This document shows, in pieces, positions 1 to 9,829 of a DNA stretch of 64,000 nucleotides. The stretch is from contig LNKV01000037.1 of assembly GCA_001465935.1 (NCBI GenBank), positions 310,001 through 374,000 of the forward strand. Reading direction: 5' to 3'. Position 1 is the first letter of the stretch; each line of letters starts with the position of its first letter. The notes beneath the pieces are model-generated. The model worked only from the letters and a program-made list of their open reading frames with translations. It had not been told where the DNA came from and did no database searches. The stretch is from Clarireedia homoeocarpa (Eukaryota > Ascomycota > Leotiomycetes > Helotiales > Rutstroemiaceae). The translations under genes were made by a program, and so were the position numbers.

Positions 1-958
1 GTGCCAGTAACTGTACTTGGAAGCTCGACAGTCATGGTTCCTGTTCGGATTTTTCTTCTTCGAAACCTCCCGAACCCCGCAATGTGGGGTGCGTTCCTGC
101 GGGGATTGGAAAACCCCAGAAGTACCCCGGGGCTTGTCCATGATTGTATTTTTGCTCCGCTGCCTGTGAATTTAGGCTTGCGGCAAATCTGTGAAGGGAG
201 GGAAAGGACCGATTTCACAAAGATGCGACATATCCCTCTTAATAGCTTACTTTGAAGGTAATGTTTTGCCTGGAGTGAGTGCCTGTACCGCGGATGTCAT
301 TTCTTTACAGTACCGAGACGTGCGCCGACACAACTCTACACACACCTTTTTGATGTTTCAAAGCAAAAGCATATTAAAGTATAATTGTTCGTCCCTTGCA
401 TATATCGAGGGCGGGATATGTATTTGCACACTCCCCCTTGGAAACCTTCCGCTAATAACTGGACTATGCGCCCCACGTTCGTTCCCGCGCAAACTTTATC
501 CGAACCACCCATCTCTCCACTGTCTTCCATGTTCTCCACATCTGGATTCTAGCCTGTCTTCTTCCTACCCACCAGTGTGGAGCGCATCTGCTATCGGAAG
601 AACCGTGATCCCACCATCAGATCCAAGCGCTTGCCAGACTACGCGGCTAAAAGTAGTGCTTTCGTACGCAATGTCTGTATGGATTGGATGTTGGTTGTCG
701 ATGGAGAGCTTAGTTGCTCCCCTTGCTTACCTTTGCTGACTATGAGATGAAGTCGGGTAGGATTGGGTCGGGTAAGGAAATATTCATCCTTTCGGAGTAT
801 GACAATATGCATGAAAGCGAGGAGCCGGTATCGATTCTCTTGTGCATATAAATATGACCTGTGTCCGTCGTTTCTTCATACCACGAGTAGTTCGTGTCAA
901 CCATTCACGCCGTTACGTTTTCTCCTCCGATCTCGAAAACATCACCCCAGCACCAAAA
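1..958. other. Left-edge non-coding region upstream of alpha-amylase
   Basis: No frame here looks like a protein. The stop-free stretches have unlike composition and no family resemblance. The distal part (about 60-140) is dense in CCCC/GGGG blocks, and the proximal part is the amylase promoter. Confidence 0.6.
847..854 (+). promoter_or_regulatory. TATA box of the alpha-amylase gene
   Basis: TATAAATA lies 105 nt upstream of the amylase start codon at 959, a normal spacing for a strongly regulated fungal secretory gene. No perfect AmyR site (CGG-N8-[AC]GG) was found by eye nearby. Function is inferred from sequence and position only. Confidence 0.55.
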
Positions 959-2928
959 ATGAAGCTCTCGAGTTTTCTCCTACCCTTGACATGCCTTGCA
1001 AATGGTGCAACGGCCCTCTCAGCTGCTGGCTGGCGTGGACAATCCATATATCAGGTCATTACTGATAGGTTTGCTCGCACCGATGGCTCGACAACTGCTG
1101 CTTGTGATACTGCAAGCGGCGTCTACTGCGGCGGAACTTGGCAGGGCATCATCAATCATCTAGACTACATCCAGAGTATGGGTTTCACGGCTGTAAGTAC
1201 ACTTTGTGATTGGGAGTCTGCTTAATATGATGCTGATCCAGTTCCAGATTTGGATATCTCCTATCGTATTTAATATTGCTGGAAATACTGTGGTATGTGA
1301 TTTCCTGCAGTATCGGTATCTGCTGGTGGCATGATGCTGATTTGTGGGTGAGATATGCGCTAATTTGAAATTTATAGGATGGGTCAAGTTACCATGGATA
1401 CTGGGCACAGGATATCTATTCTGTAAACCCAAACTTCGGCACTGCTGCCGACCTAAAGGCTTTATCCGCTGCCGTGAGTAACTTGACACTCTACAACTAT
1501 AGTTCGATCATACTGACTCCGAGCTTGCATAGCTCCATGCTAGAGGAATGTACTTGATGGTTGACGTTGTCACCAATCATATGGGATACATTGGCTGTGG
1601 AAACTGTGTAGACTATAGTATCTACAAGCCTTTCAACTCAGTAAGCCAACGCACCATCTAATGCATACAAATTGCTAATAAAACACCAGCAATCATACTA
1701 CCATCCATTCTGCCTAATTGACTACAACAACGCAACCAGTGTCACCAACTGCTGGGAAGGAGACAACATCGTATCTCTTCCAGATCTCAGAACCGAGGAT
1801 AGCAATGTGCAGAGCACATGGAATTCATGGATCACTCAACTGGTAGCGAATTACTCGATCGACGGTTTGAGAGTCGATAGTGCTCAGCAAACCGGCAAGT
1901 CATTTTTCCCCAGCTTCCAGTCCGCAGGTATGAACGCACTTCAATTCCCAATATCTGATTATGTAAGTTCTGACGAGAAATTCAGCTGGTGTCTACATCG
2001 TGGGCGAAATCTTCAACGGCGACCCTAATTACATCTGTCCTTATCAGAACTATATGAACGGAATGCTCAACTACCCAGCGTGCGTATACACTTTCTTAGC
2101 TTATAGTAAAGAAGGCCGTAACTGACAAGGCGCAGATACTACTGGATTACTCAAGCCTTCCAATCAACCAGCGGCAGCATCAGCAACCTCGTCAATGGTA
2201 TCAACACGATGAAATCCACTTGCTCGGATACAACACTTCTTGGATCCTTCCTTGAAAATCACGATGTGGCCCGTTTCCCATCTTACACATCCGACGCCTC
2301 GCTCACTAAGAATGCCATTGCTTTCACCATTCTTGCGGATGGTATTCCAATTAGTATGTTTTCAACTTCTTAACGACACCCCCTTTCCCCACTCTCACCT
2401 CTTCTACTACTCCCTCTTACCTCTACATACCGAAACCCAAGACTAACCAACTCCCTCTCCCCAGTTTACCAAGGCCAAGAACAACACTTCTCCGGCTCCG
2501 GCGTCCCCTCTAACCGCGAAGCCCTCTGGCTCTCCTCCTACTCCCACACCGCTACCCCCTACTACTCCCTCATCGCCTCTCTCAACCAAATCCGCAACCA
2601 AGCCATCTACAAAGACGCCAGCTACCTCACCTACAAAGCCTACCCGATCTACAGCGACAGCCACGTAATCGCGATGCGCAAGGGCTTCACGAACTACCAG
2701 ATCATCGGGGTGTTTAACAATATGGGGACGAGTGGGAGCACATACACGTTGACGCTGACCAGCAGCGAGACGGGCTTCACAGCGGGGATGCAGGTGATGG
2801 AGGTGCTGAGTTGTACGGGGGCGACGACGGATGGGAGTGGGAATTTGGGGGTGGCGATGCAGGGAGGGCTGCCGCGAGTGTATTATCCGAGAGCGCCGTT
2901 GGTGGGGAGTGGGGTTTGTGGGTTGTAG
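959..2928 (+). CDS. Secreted alpha-amylase, GH13 (Taka-amylase type)
   Basis: Extracellular endo-acting alpha-1,4-glucanase for starch breakdown. The spliced model has eight exons: 959-1192, 1248-1292, 1378-1473, 1533-1640, 1690-1927, 1986-2079, 2136-2353 and 2465-2928, giving 498 aa; Aspergillus oryzae Taka-amylase is 499 aa. A hydrophobic signal peptide (MKLSSFLLPLTCLANGATA) is followed by WRGQSIYQVITDRFA. The four conserved GH13 regions are visible: DVVTNH, GLRVDSAQQ with the nucleophile Asp, GEIF with the acid/base Glu, and FLENHD with the third carboxylate. The protein stops after the C-terminal beta domain, so there is no CBM20 starch-binding module. The start was chosen because only this Met is followed by a signal peptide. 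Every exon junction restores the frame. Confidence 0.95.
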
Positions 2929-3438
2929 GGAGAAAGGGGGAGAGGAAAAGAAAGAGAGGGGACGGAGGGCAAGGGGGAGCATGGACTAGTAAATTCAGGA
3001 AGGCTGGGCAGGTTTTTTGGAGTGCTTTTTGGAGCTGGAGTATAAAGGGATGTCCTATTTCTCTTGGTTTGAAATTATCTGTTTTCGTTGTATATAATAT
3101 GACATATCTAAAACCTGGACACGAATACTATTTCATTTTTATTTTTATTTGCATGTTCTCTCAACATACAAGCCTCATTCTTCAAGTAGTATATGCTCCC
3201 GATATAGCTGTCTCTATAATTGGCCGCCTTTTATGCAACGTAGGGGCGGGGTAAACATGGTTGACAAGCGGTCAACGAAGAGGGCGACGGGCTATCATTA
3301 TAATGATCGGGCTGTATTCAATATAAACTCTACGGCTGCTTAGTATTTCTCTTGAGACTACTTACCTATCCAACTCTACAGATTAAAGTCTTAATCTTAT
3401 TTATACCTCGTGCGCTAATTTTGATAACTATTGCTAGC
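2929..3438. other. Intergenic: amylase 3' region and orphan-gene 5' region
   Basis: AT-rich spacer between two genes on the same strand. I see no further coding signal. An in-frame upstream Met at 3352 precedes the chosen start of the next gene, but its 29-residue extension looks like translated leader. Confidence 0.5.
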
Positions 3439-6400
3439 ATGGCTTCCTTGGGAAAAATCAGCGCCTCGGCCATTTCTCTCCCGACTGAACTCACAGTTGC
3501 TGCTGCTGCCTTCAACATCGACTTTTCGTTGCTCAAGGTCGAGGCACCAAAGGAATACCAAGGTCTGGGGAACGCTCTGTCGGCTAACCGCCGAGCAGAA
3601 GCCGAAAATGGACAGTCTCATATCACAGCACGCAGACTCGGCGCGTTGTTCGAAACCAAGCTCACCCGAGCTCCTCGTCTCATCGATGCCTATGGTAAAC
3701 GAGTATCGGAGATATGTGCAAGTACGGCGAAGAACGCTCCGGTATTTCCTGCGGGATCTATTTTTGATGCTCAGATGGGTGCTGACGGGACCAATATCTG
3801 GGCTGGAGCAACGTCTGGGAGTGCGGCACTAGCCGTGCATCTTCTATCGTGTCTGCTCGCGAGAATCTGGAAGAGCCACGAGGCTATCTCGCTATGGGTT
3901 GAATTGGTTGAGAAACGAAAGCAAGAAGTATTGTCGAATTTGAATGACGGGCGTGCAACTGAGACGGCCTCGGTCATGGCGGCACAGCAAATTATCACGC
4001 GCGAGCAACTTGCAGCTTGGGACGCCAGCGCCAGATCCTGGCTTCACACAGCCGACTCGGCCAAACGGCTGCAGCACACCCAACTTATGCTTATTATGAA
4101 CAACATCAGCATGCCGGTGAATTCCAGCAATGAGCCATATGAAAGTGTTATGAAAGCATGGATCTCTGCGATGGATGCCATGGAGAATCTTGTGCAGGGG
4201 ATTCCCCAGAGAGTCCATGACGGCACCATTCTTCTGGCGATATCGTCTTGGCATCTGTACCCCAACATGTACATCTTGGTCGATCAAGCCAAAGAAGTGG
4301 ACCAGAAAGATACGCTCATGAATGGTGCTCTCATTACCATTTCCGGTCAAGTGTCATCCATCGGCCGAGAAGGCGTGTACTGGTCCCTTCCTCTCGCACG
4401 AATGCGATACTATTCGCCTCCTGAAGTAGCAGAGCGTCGAATAGCATCTGACACCTCTCGGGTCACTATTGATGAGCTCTGGATCGTCATTCTTGGCATT
4501 CTGATTGGGCATTGGTCTCAAAATGACCTTGAACAGTCATGTGAATTTATTCATCGCCTAGCAAAACAAGTCAACTCATCTTGGGACTCGGTGCGTTGGT
4601 TGGGTTTGATTTCCAAGGCCGCTCACAAATATTTAGAAGCAGAAGGCTGGCAAAGAGAACAATTGACCAAATTGTTCCGCCTAGGGAGCAGAAGAGGCAA
4701 ACTGTTCCTTTGTGAATATCCAGTCACTCTGCCATTGTATTTCGGGTTGGATGATTTCTCCGAACTACTCGGCATGTTCAAAGAGAACACTCAAAAGTTT
4801 CCCGGCCTGGGAGCAATGGAAAAAATAACTGTTCTTCGACACATTGCACAGGGGCTGCAATGTTCCCCTGACGACCTCATTATCAGATTCTTGACGGTAC
4901 CCAAGATGAACGACGAGAATGCTACCTATGGTTATGCATCCGCACTTCCCATCGTACGCAAATCCGTCAAGAGATCTCATGGTGAGACCGAGACTTTGGC
5001 AAACGGTCATGTTCGCTGGATAGTTGCAAGCTATGACGGTAGTCCCGATATGAATTGTGAGGGCACATGTTCTTGTACAGAGGGTTCAAGGGATGGGTGT
5101 TGTTGTAGTGAGCCCTGTACGGAGTTCTGTCACTCCAGTGGATCAGCTTGCCAATCTTTCCAGTCTCTTATATCTTTTAGATGCGTTAAAGACAAAGAGT
5201 TCTTCCCAGAGGTTAGCGATGAAATAAAAAAAGAATTAAAATTCGCTAGCGGCTGTAATGATCACGAGAAGCTCAAGCGCATGGCCTTGTACAATCAAAC
5301 GTGTTCAGAAAGATTGCACTGTCATGGCTGCTACAACCGTAAGGCGATGACCTTCGTTGAAGACGCTGGTGAAGAATGTCAGCTTGTGTATGATGTTTCT
5401 GACGAAGTTGGCGCCTCGTCATTCAGTTTAAGGAGGTCTAATGGGTATGGGCAGTTGGAAACGGTAACTTTCGAATATCTGATAGGAGATCTACCAACCG
5501 TGTCGTTATTCAAGAGAGAGCATGTCCAAATTAAACGCAGCACACGAGTCCCGGGCAATTCAAAATCCAGTGTCATAAATGAGGTGGGAAAGGAAGAAAT
5601 TCTATACCCGAGCACGGCTGCTTCATTAGATGATATCAGCGCCATACTTGCTGAACCGTCTTGTAACAACCAACAACTAATAGCATATCTTCGGCGTATT
5701 GTCTCCGAATTTTCGTCATTAGAGAGAACTCTTGCCGGCTTGGAATTTGCAACTTCGATATATGAAAAACTCGATGGAGCTACGGTGAGTCTTGAAATAC
5801 TTAATTTAACCTTGTCTACGGCACAATGGGTTCGAGAGCTTATCACCATTACAGGCAATGCCGAGCAATCTCGTTTCAAACAGCGTTTAACATTGTCCTT
5901 CGCCTGTCTAGCTATGTTTGAGTCAGGGCAGTTCGATATTGCACCAGAATCTCTCCATGGCGTGTTCGCCTTATCATCTGGAGATTCGATATTTATGTAT
6001 TCTGCATTGCTGGCTGATCCAGCAGTGGAACCACCAAAGCTGCACATCAAACGAGTCCTGGGAAACTTGGGTCGTCCTGGGATGTCATTCCTGGTTTCTC
6101 CAGCAAAGCCAAGACTGAAAGAGTACAGTCTAGCATCATGGCATCTGGTAAACCACTTCCCTTTCGATGGTGAATTTCGAAACTCTTTCGCAGGAACTTC
6201 GCTGCATCTGTCTTTCACGGACTTTGTGATGCCCATTGATGTAGGCTGGCGAGGTCTCAGAGATAATCCAGCTTTTTTGGTCGAGGCCCTCATATCTCTT
6301 GACGATCGCGGAAAGCCTTTGGGAGAGCTTGACGTAACACAACTATGCGGGCAGAGGCAGAGGCAGTATACCATACTCCAAGACTGTCCGCACATTTGTC

Positions 6401-6672
6401 AATCTGTGACTTCACCAGGCAGAATTGACACAGAAGTTATCCAAGAAGGTCGGCTTCGAAAGTCTCTGGTATCTATCGACTGTTGGGATGAGTTTTTCGA
6501 CTTTCCCGACTCGCAAGGGATTTTCAGAGCCACCGATAATTGGCAAGCCAGATGGGCTGCTGTCGCAGCAAGCATTCAACAAGGAAAGACGGTACTGGTC
6601 TTGCCTCCGACGCCATGCTTGAAGTGCTTAGAAAACTATCAGTTCTGTGGCTATGATATAATTGTTGGATAG
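3439..6672 (+). CDS. Large intronless fungal protein of unknown function (1077 aa)
   Basis: One uninterrupted frame encodes 1077 residues from the Met at 3439 (MASLGKISASAISLPTELT). The opening resembles a family of uncharacterised Pezizomycotina proteins I recall only as hypothetical; I can assign no reaction. The first half is helical, with several Trp-containing segments such as SAMDAMENL and SWHLYPNMY. A nine-cysteine segment lies at about residues 540-571, and a second Cys/His cluster (CSERLHCHGCYNRK) near 625-635 might bind metal. No signal peptide or membrane segment is apparent. The lack of introns over 3.2 kb contrasts with most neighbours. A 338-codon open frame on the opposite strand (5379-6395) is taken as a shadow. 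The existence of the gene is well supported; its role is unknown. Confidence 0.8.
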   Translation: MASLGKISASAISLPTELTVAAAAFNIDFSLLKVEAPKEYQGLGNALSANRRAEAENGQSHITARRLGALFETKLTRAPRLIDAYGKRVSEICASTAKNAPVFPAGSIFDAQMGADGTNIWAGATSGSAALAVHLLSCLLARIWKSHEAISLWVELVEKRKQEVLSNLNDGRATETASVMAAQQIITREQLAAWDASARSWLHTADSAKRLQHTQLMLIMNNISMPVNSSNEPYESVMKAWISAMDAMENLVQGIPQRVHDGTILLAISSWHLYPNMYILVDQAKEVDQKDTLMNGALITISGQVSSIGREGVYWSLPLARMRYYSPPEVAERRIASDTSRVTIDELWIVILGILIGHWSQNDLEQSCEFIHRLAKQVNSSWDSVRWLGLISKAAHKYLEAEGWQREQLTKLFRLGSRRGKLFLCEYPVTLPLYFGLDDFSELLGMFKENTQKFPGLGAMEKITVLRHIAQGLQCSPDDLIIRFLTVPKMNDENATYGYASALPIVRKSVKRSHGETETLANGHVRWIVASYDGSPDMNCEGTCSCTEGSRDGCCCSEPCTEFCHSSGSACQSFQSLISFRCVKDKEFFPEVSDEIKKELKFASGCNDHEKLKRMALYNQTCSERLHCHGCYNRKAMTFVEDAGEECQLVYDVSDEVGASSFSLRRSNGYGQLETVTFEYLIGDLPTVSLFKREHVQIKRSTRVPGNSKSSVINEVGKEEILYPSTAASLDDISAILAEPSCNNQQLIAYLRRIVSEFSSLERTLAGLEFATSIYEKLDGATVSLEILNLTLSTAQWVRELITITGNAEQSRFKQRLTLSFACLAMFESGQFDIAPESLHGVFALSSGDSIFMYSALLADPAVEPPKLHIKRVLGNLGRPGMSFLVSPAKPRLKEYSLASWHLVNHFPFDGEFRNSFAGTSLHLSFTDFVMPIDVGWRGLRDNPAFLVEALISLDDRGKPLGELDVTQLCGQRQRQYTILQDCPHICQSVTSPGRIDTEVIQEGRLRKSLVSIDCWDEFFDFPDSQGIFRATDNWQARWAAVAASIQQGKTVLVLPPTPCLKCLENYQFCGYDIIVG

Positions 6673-7090
6673 TTTTACTTAATGTAATCTCATGGAGTGC
6701 CGTTTATTTACCAGGGTATCGACCAAATATACTAGCGAAAAGTTAGTCGCAGCCATCACCGTTGGCCTTCCCAAAAGTATCATGTTGAAAGCACTTTTCT
6801 AATGCATTTTACAATATTGTACATCTTTTCTTCTCGAAAAAGGGACAATTGCCTTCGGATCGAAGTCCACAACCCAACGCCAAACCATGCTTTGTCATCA
6901 ACTAAATCTTCCGACCCGCGGTCCCAAAGCCGGCTCATCTCATCCTTTTCCTTTGCGCTTTGTTCCAGCTTTGCACAGGAACCCCTTTTATTCCTTGTAC
7001 TTCATTCACGCCATACCATTTCACATATAAGCCGTCATCAATCGATTACTAATCCACCTTATTTCATGTCCCTTGCGTACCCCAATCCAT
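6673..7090. other. Convergent 3' intergenic spacer
   Basis: Lies between the stop codons of the orphan gene (plus) and the KDEL receptor (minus). It is AT-rich, with no coding signal beyond short frames and nothing else recognisable. Confidence 0.5.
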
Positions 7091-7863
7091 TTATACTGGC
7101 AGGGCAAACTTCTTCCCCTTGAAAACCTTCTGATAATAAATCCAGAAGAAGTCCGAGTAGAGAATAGTCTGCACCACCCCTGCGATCACCGAAATAGGAT
7201 CAAAGTGACCTTCCGCAAAGTATCTCCACAGCCAATTCGGGATGTACAGCGTCCTATACAGGCCCAATGCGAATAGGTAGTTTGCCGTAATCGTTTCCGC
7301 CTCGCCCGTTCTCTGCAGTAAGAATAGTTGTGGAAGGATTGCGACGGATTCCAACCAGATGCTGAATGACCACAGAATTTCGGAGAACGACCACTCGTAA
7401 GGGAAAAGAACGGCAAGCAGGAGAGCGCCACCTAGGAGGTACCCAACGCGGAAAGTGTCGAGGTTGGGGTCGTGGGTAGGCTTCCAGGACGTGGTCATTT
7501 TGTAAATGGTGTAGCCGGAGGAGGCAATGAAGAGAATCTTGAAAGTGGTGTTGTAGAGACTGTCGGTGAAGGTCCAGAAGATATCGAGGTAGCGGGTTAT
7601 GTAGACGAAGAAGTAGAGTGCTTGCGTTTTGAAGGATATACCGGAACAGGACTATTGTGTAGATGAGTTAGGCATTGCAATGGATAGAGGAATGTTTGGA
7701 CGGTGGAAAACATACGTTCATATTATACATTTTATGAAGAAGTATCAGGATTGATATAAGATGGGAGAAATCTCCTAAAAGCCCAATGCATCAGCGCATA
7801 TCCCTCTCGTTACATAGTCAATACCGGTGAGAGCTACATACCCGCAATTCGAAAAAGATTCAT
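7091..7863 (-). CDS. ERD2: ER lumen protein-retaining (KDEL/HDEL) receptor
   Basis: Golgi-to-ER retrieval receptor for lumenal proteins with a C-terminal HDEL-type signal. There are three exons on the minus strand: 7863-7842, 7774-7716 and 7651-7091, giving 213 aa; family members are 212-219 aa. The first exon is only 22 nt and encodes MNLFRIA; the model continues GDFSHLISILILLHKM and SCSGISFKTQALYFFVYITR, matching the family N-terminus closely. Seven hydrophobic segments follow, including YLDIFWTFTDSLYN and ANYLFALGLYRTLYIPNW. The C-terminus is lysine-rich (YQKVFKGKKFALPV), as expected for COPI-dependent recycling. Donors GTATGT and acceptors TAG support both introns. It is divergently arranged with the WLM protease gene. 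Confidence 0.95.
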
Positions 7864-8433
7864 GATGTGTAAGTGAAGGGATGTCCCCCAACAGCATGCG
7901 CAATCGCAATCGCAGCCGCAATAAAGAAGGAAATGAAGCTGGAAGAAAAGACTAAGCTTTATATGGCGATCTGATCAATTGAGTGTTGATAATGAGGGTA
8001 TAGAATCAGAAGTTCATTTGAAGTCGTTGATAGTAATTGGGTTGAGGACACGCAACGATGAAGCTAAGCTAATTCCTAAGGTCGCGATTACAGACATGCG
8101 GAAAAGGTGCCCATGGTACTTGCAGGGATGATGGCAGATGGTTGAAGCGAATAGCCGCGCACCCGCTTCACTTAGCATGTTTCTTTGTGGCAAAGCGAAT
8201 CGCCTTGCGCAACAACCTTAACACCGAGCGTCATGATGATTACGAAGCAAGACATTTGCCTGGAAGCTTCTGCTATGATGTTACGAGCAATAAATTTTGC
8301 TGAATTGCATGTGCAAAATGATATTTAGATTTTTAAACGCTTAGGTTACAATATCACTTCCTCTCTCACTTTCTCTTTCAAACATTTGAATATCATATCG
8401 AGTCTTCACTTGTGCAGCGCAAACCAAAGAAAG
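7864..8433. promoter_or_regulatory. Shared divergent promoter, KDEL receptor / WLM protease
   Basis: About 570 nt between two start codons pointing away from each other. A pyrimidine-rich stretch (tcctctctcactttctct, around 8357-8375) lies just upstream of the WLM start. No specific factor site could be assigned. Confidence 0.45.
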
Positions 8434-9474
8434 ATGGCCGCAGATACAGAAAACAACGATATGGCCGCTGACAATCAAGATCTAGTCTCACTCACTATTA
8501 TCCATCATGGCAAACCTCACACGATTGCACTGCCTTCAACAGCGACGATATCTGACCTCTCCGAATCCATCTCAACCACCCTATCGATCCCTATCTCTAA
8601 CCAAAAGCTCATGATCTCCAAACTCGGTCTTCTCAAAACCCCCTTCAAAGACCCCTCTCTCCCCATCACCAACCTCCTCGATAAAAAGATAACCCTCATG
8701 GGTAGCACCGCTAGCGAAGTCTCCTCCGTAGCCGAAGGTGCCCTTGCTGCCTCCCGGCGCGTCAACGCCGCCCCTCCCAAGCAAAAAGTATCCGCATACA
8801 AAACGCACGACTGGAAAAAAGAGCAAGAAGAAGCAACCTACACATTCCACACGCTGCGGCCGCTCCCGTACCTCCCGAACCCCTCTCGTTCGTTGCAATT
8901 CCTACAACGACTCAAAGATGACGCCGGGATCAAAGCTTCCATGCGCAAACACAAATTCAGCGTGCCGCTGCTCACGGAGATGAATCCTATCGAGCACACC
9001 ACATCTACGCACGAAGGGACGTCACGAACTTTAGGTCTGAACAGGAACCAGGGAGAGGTCATCGAGCTGCGTTTGCGCACCGATGCGTATGATGGGTATA
9101 GGGATTACAAGACGATCCGCAAGACGTTGTGTCACGAGCTGGCGCATTGCGTATGGGGCCCGCACGATAGGAATTTCTGGAACCTGTGCAAGGAGATAGA
9201 GAAGGAGGTTGAAGGGGCGGATTGGAGAAGTGGAGGGAGAGTGGTCGGCGAGGGAGAGGAGTATTACGGGGAAGAAGTAGATGATCATGGGGGGTGGACA
9301 GGAGGGGAGTTTGTGCTGGGAGTGGGGGGCGCGGGGGGCGCGGAGAGTACGGGTGGAGGGGTTGCGAATGCGGGCCAAGGGATGAGTAGGAGGGAGATAT
9401 TGGCAAAGGCTGCAGAGGAGAGAATGAGGAAGGTCAGGGAGGAACATAATGCGAGGGAGGGTGAGGGTGCTTGA
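8434..9474 (+). CDS. Ubiquitin-like plus WLM domain metalloprotease
   Basis: Single-exon, 346 aa. Residues about 14-95 read as a ubiquitin-like fold (VSLTIIHHGKPHTIALPS through KKITLMGS). A WLM domain follows with the zinc motif HELAHCVWGPH at residues 234-244 (His234, Glu235, His238, His244), the same type as in the DNA-protein-crosslink protease Wss1. Known fungal proteins of this architecture (UBL-WLM) are putative proteasome- or ubiquitin-linked proteases; the exact substrate is unknown. The tail is Gly/Glu-rich and ends in a basic-acidic helix (SRREILAKAAEERMRKVREE). The start at 8434 is preferred over upstream non-ATG codons. Codon third positions become strikingly GC-rich toward the 3' end. 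Confidence 0.9.
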   Translation: MAADTENNDMAADNQDLVSLTIIHHGKPHTIALPSTATISDLSESISTTLSIPISNQKLMISKLGLLKTPFKDPSLPITNLLDKKITLMGSTASEVSSVAEGALAASRRVNAAPPKQKVSAYKTHDWKKEQEEATYTFHTLRPLPYLPNPSRSLQFLQRLKDDAGIKASMRKHKFSVPLLTEMNPIEHTTSTHEGTSRTLGLNRNQGEVIELRLRTDAYDGYRDYKTIRKTLCHELAHCVWGPHDRNFWNLCKEIEKEVEGADWRSGGRVVGEGEEYYGEEVDDHGGWTGGEFVLGVGGAGGAESTGGGVANAGQGMSRREILAKAAEERMRKVREEHNAREGEGA

Positions 9475-9829
9475 GCTTGCCTAGTTTTATGTGTTTGTTC
9501 TTTCTAGCGACGGCGTTACTGGTTAAGCACTGGCTAGGAAGCATTGCATAAGGAATTCATGAATAGATTAATTATATGTCAACCTCTTGTGCGTCTTCTC
9601 CTCAACCTAATGGAAAGTTGAAGCGTTTACTGTTCACCTAGTACTTCGCCGTTATGTAGCCAACTAATGTCACCCTCAAAGCCTTGAGCTAGAAATATGA
9701 CTCTATTAGCTTGAGCCAATCGGATCCATGTCATGAACTGAAACTTTGCAATGTATTTAGTATTTTACTGCCCATATATACATAAACACCACAGAGCACA
9801 GAAAATCAAAGGGGTCTCAAATACAAAGC
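9475..9829. other. Convergent 3' spacer, WLM protease / complex I subunit
   Basis: About 355 nt of AT-rich sequence between two stop codons. No gene or notable structure seen. Confidence 0.5.

Noticed and set aside
1..739. Overlapping open frames at the left edge
   Set aside because: No domain, signal or splice pattern, and composition unlike the neighbouring genes; treated as promoter-side non-coding sequence.
5379..6395. 338-codon open frame on the minus strand opposite the orphan gene
   Set aside because: It overlaps the well-supported plus-strand frame entirely, has no family resemblance and shows shadow-like composition.
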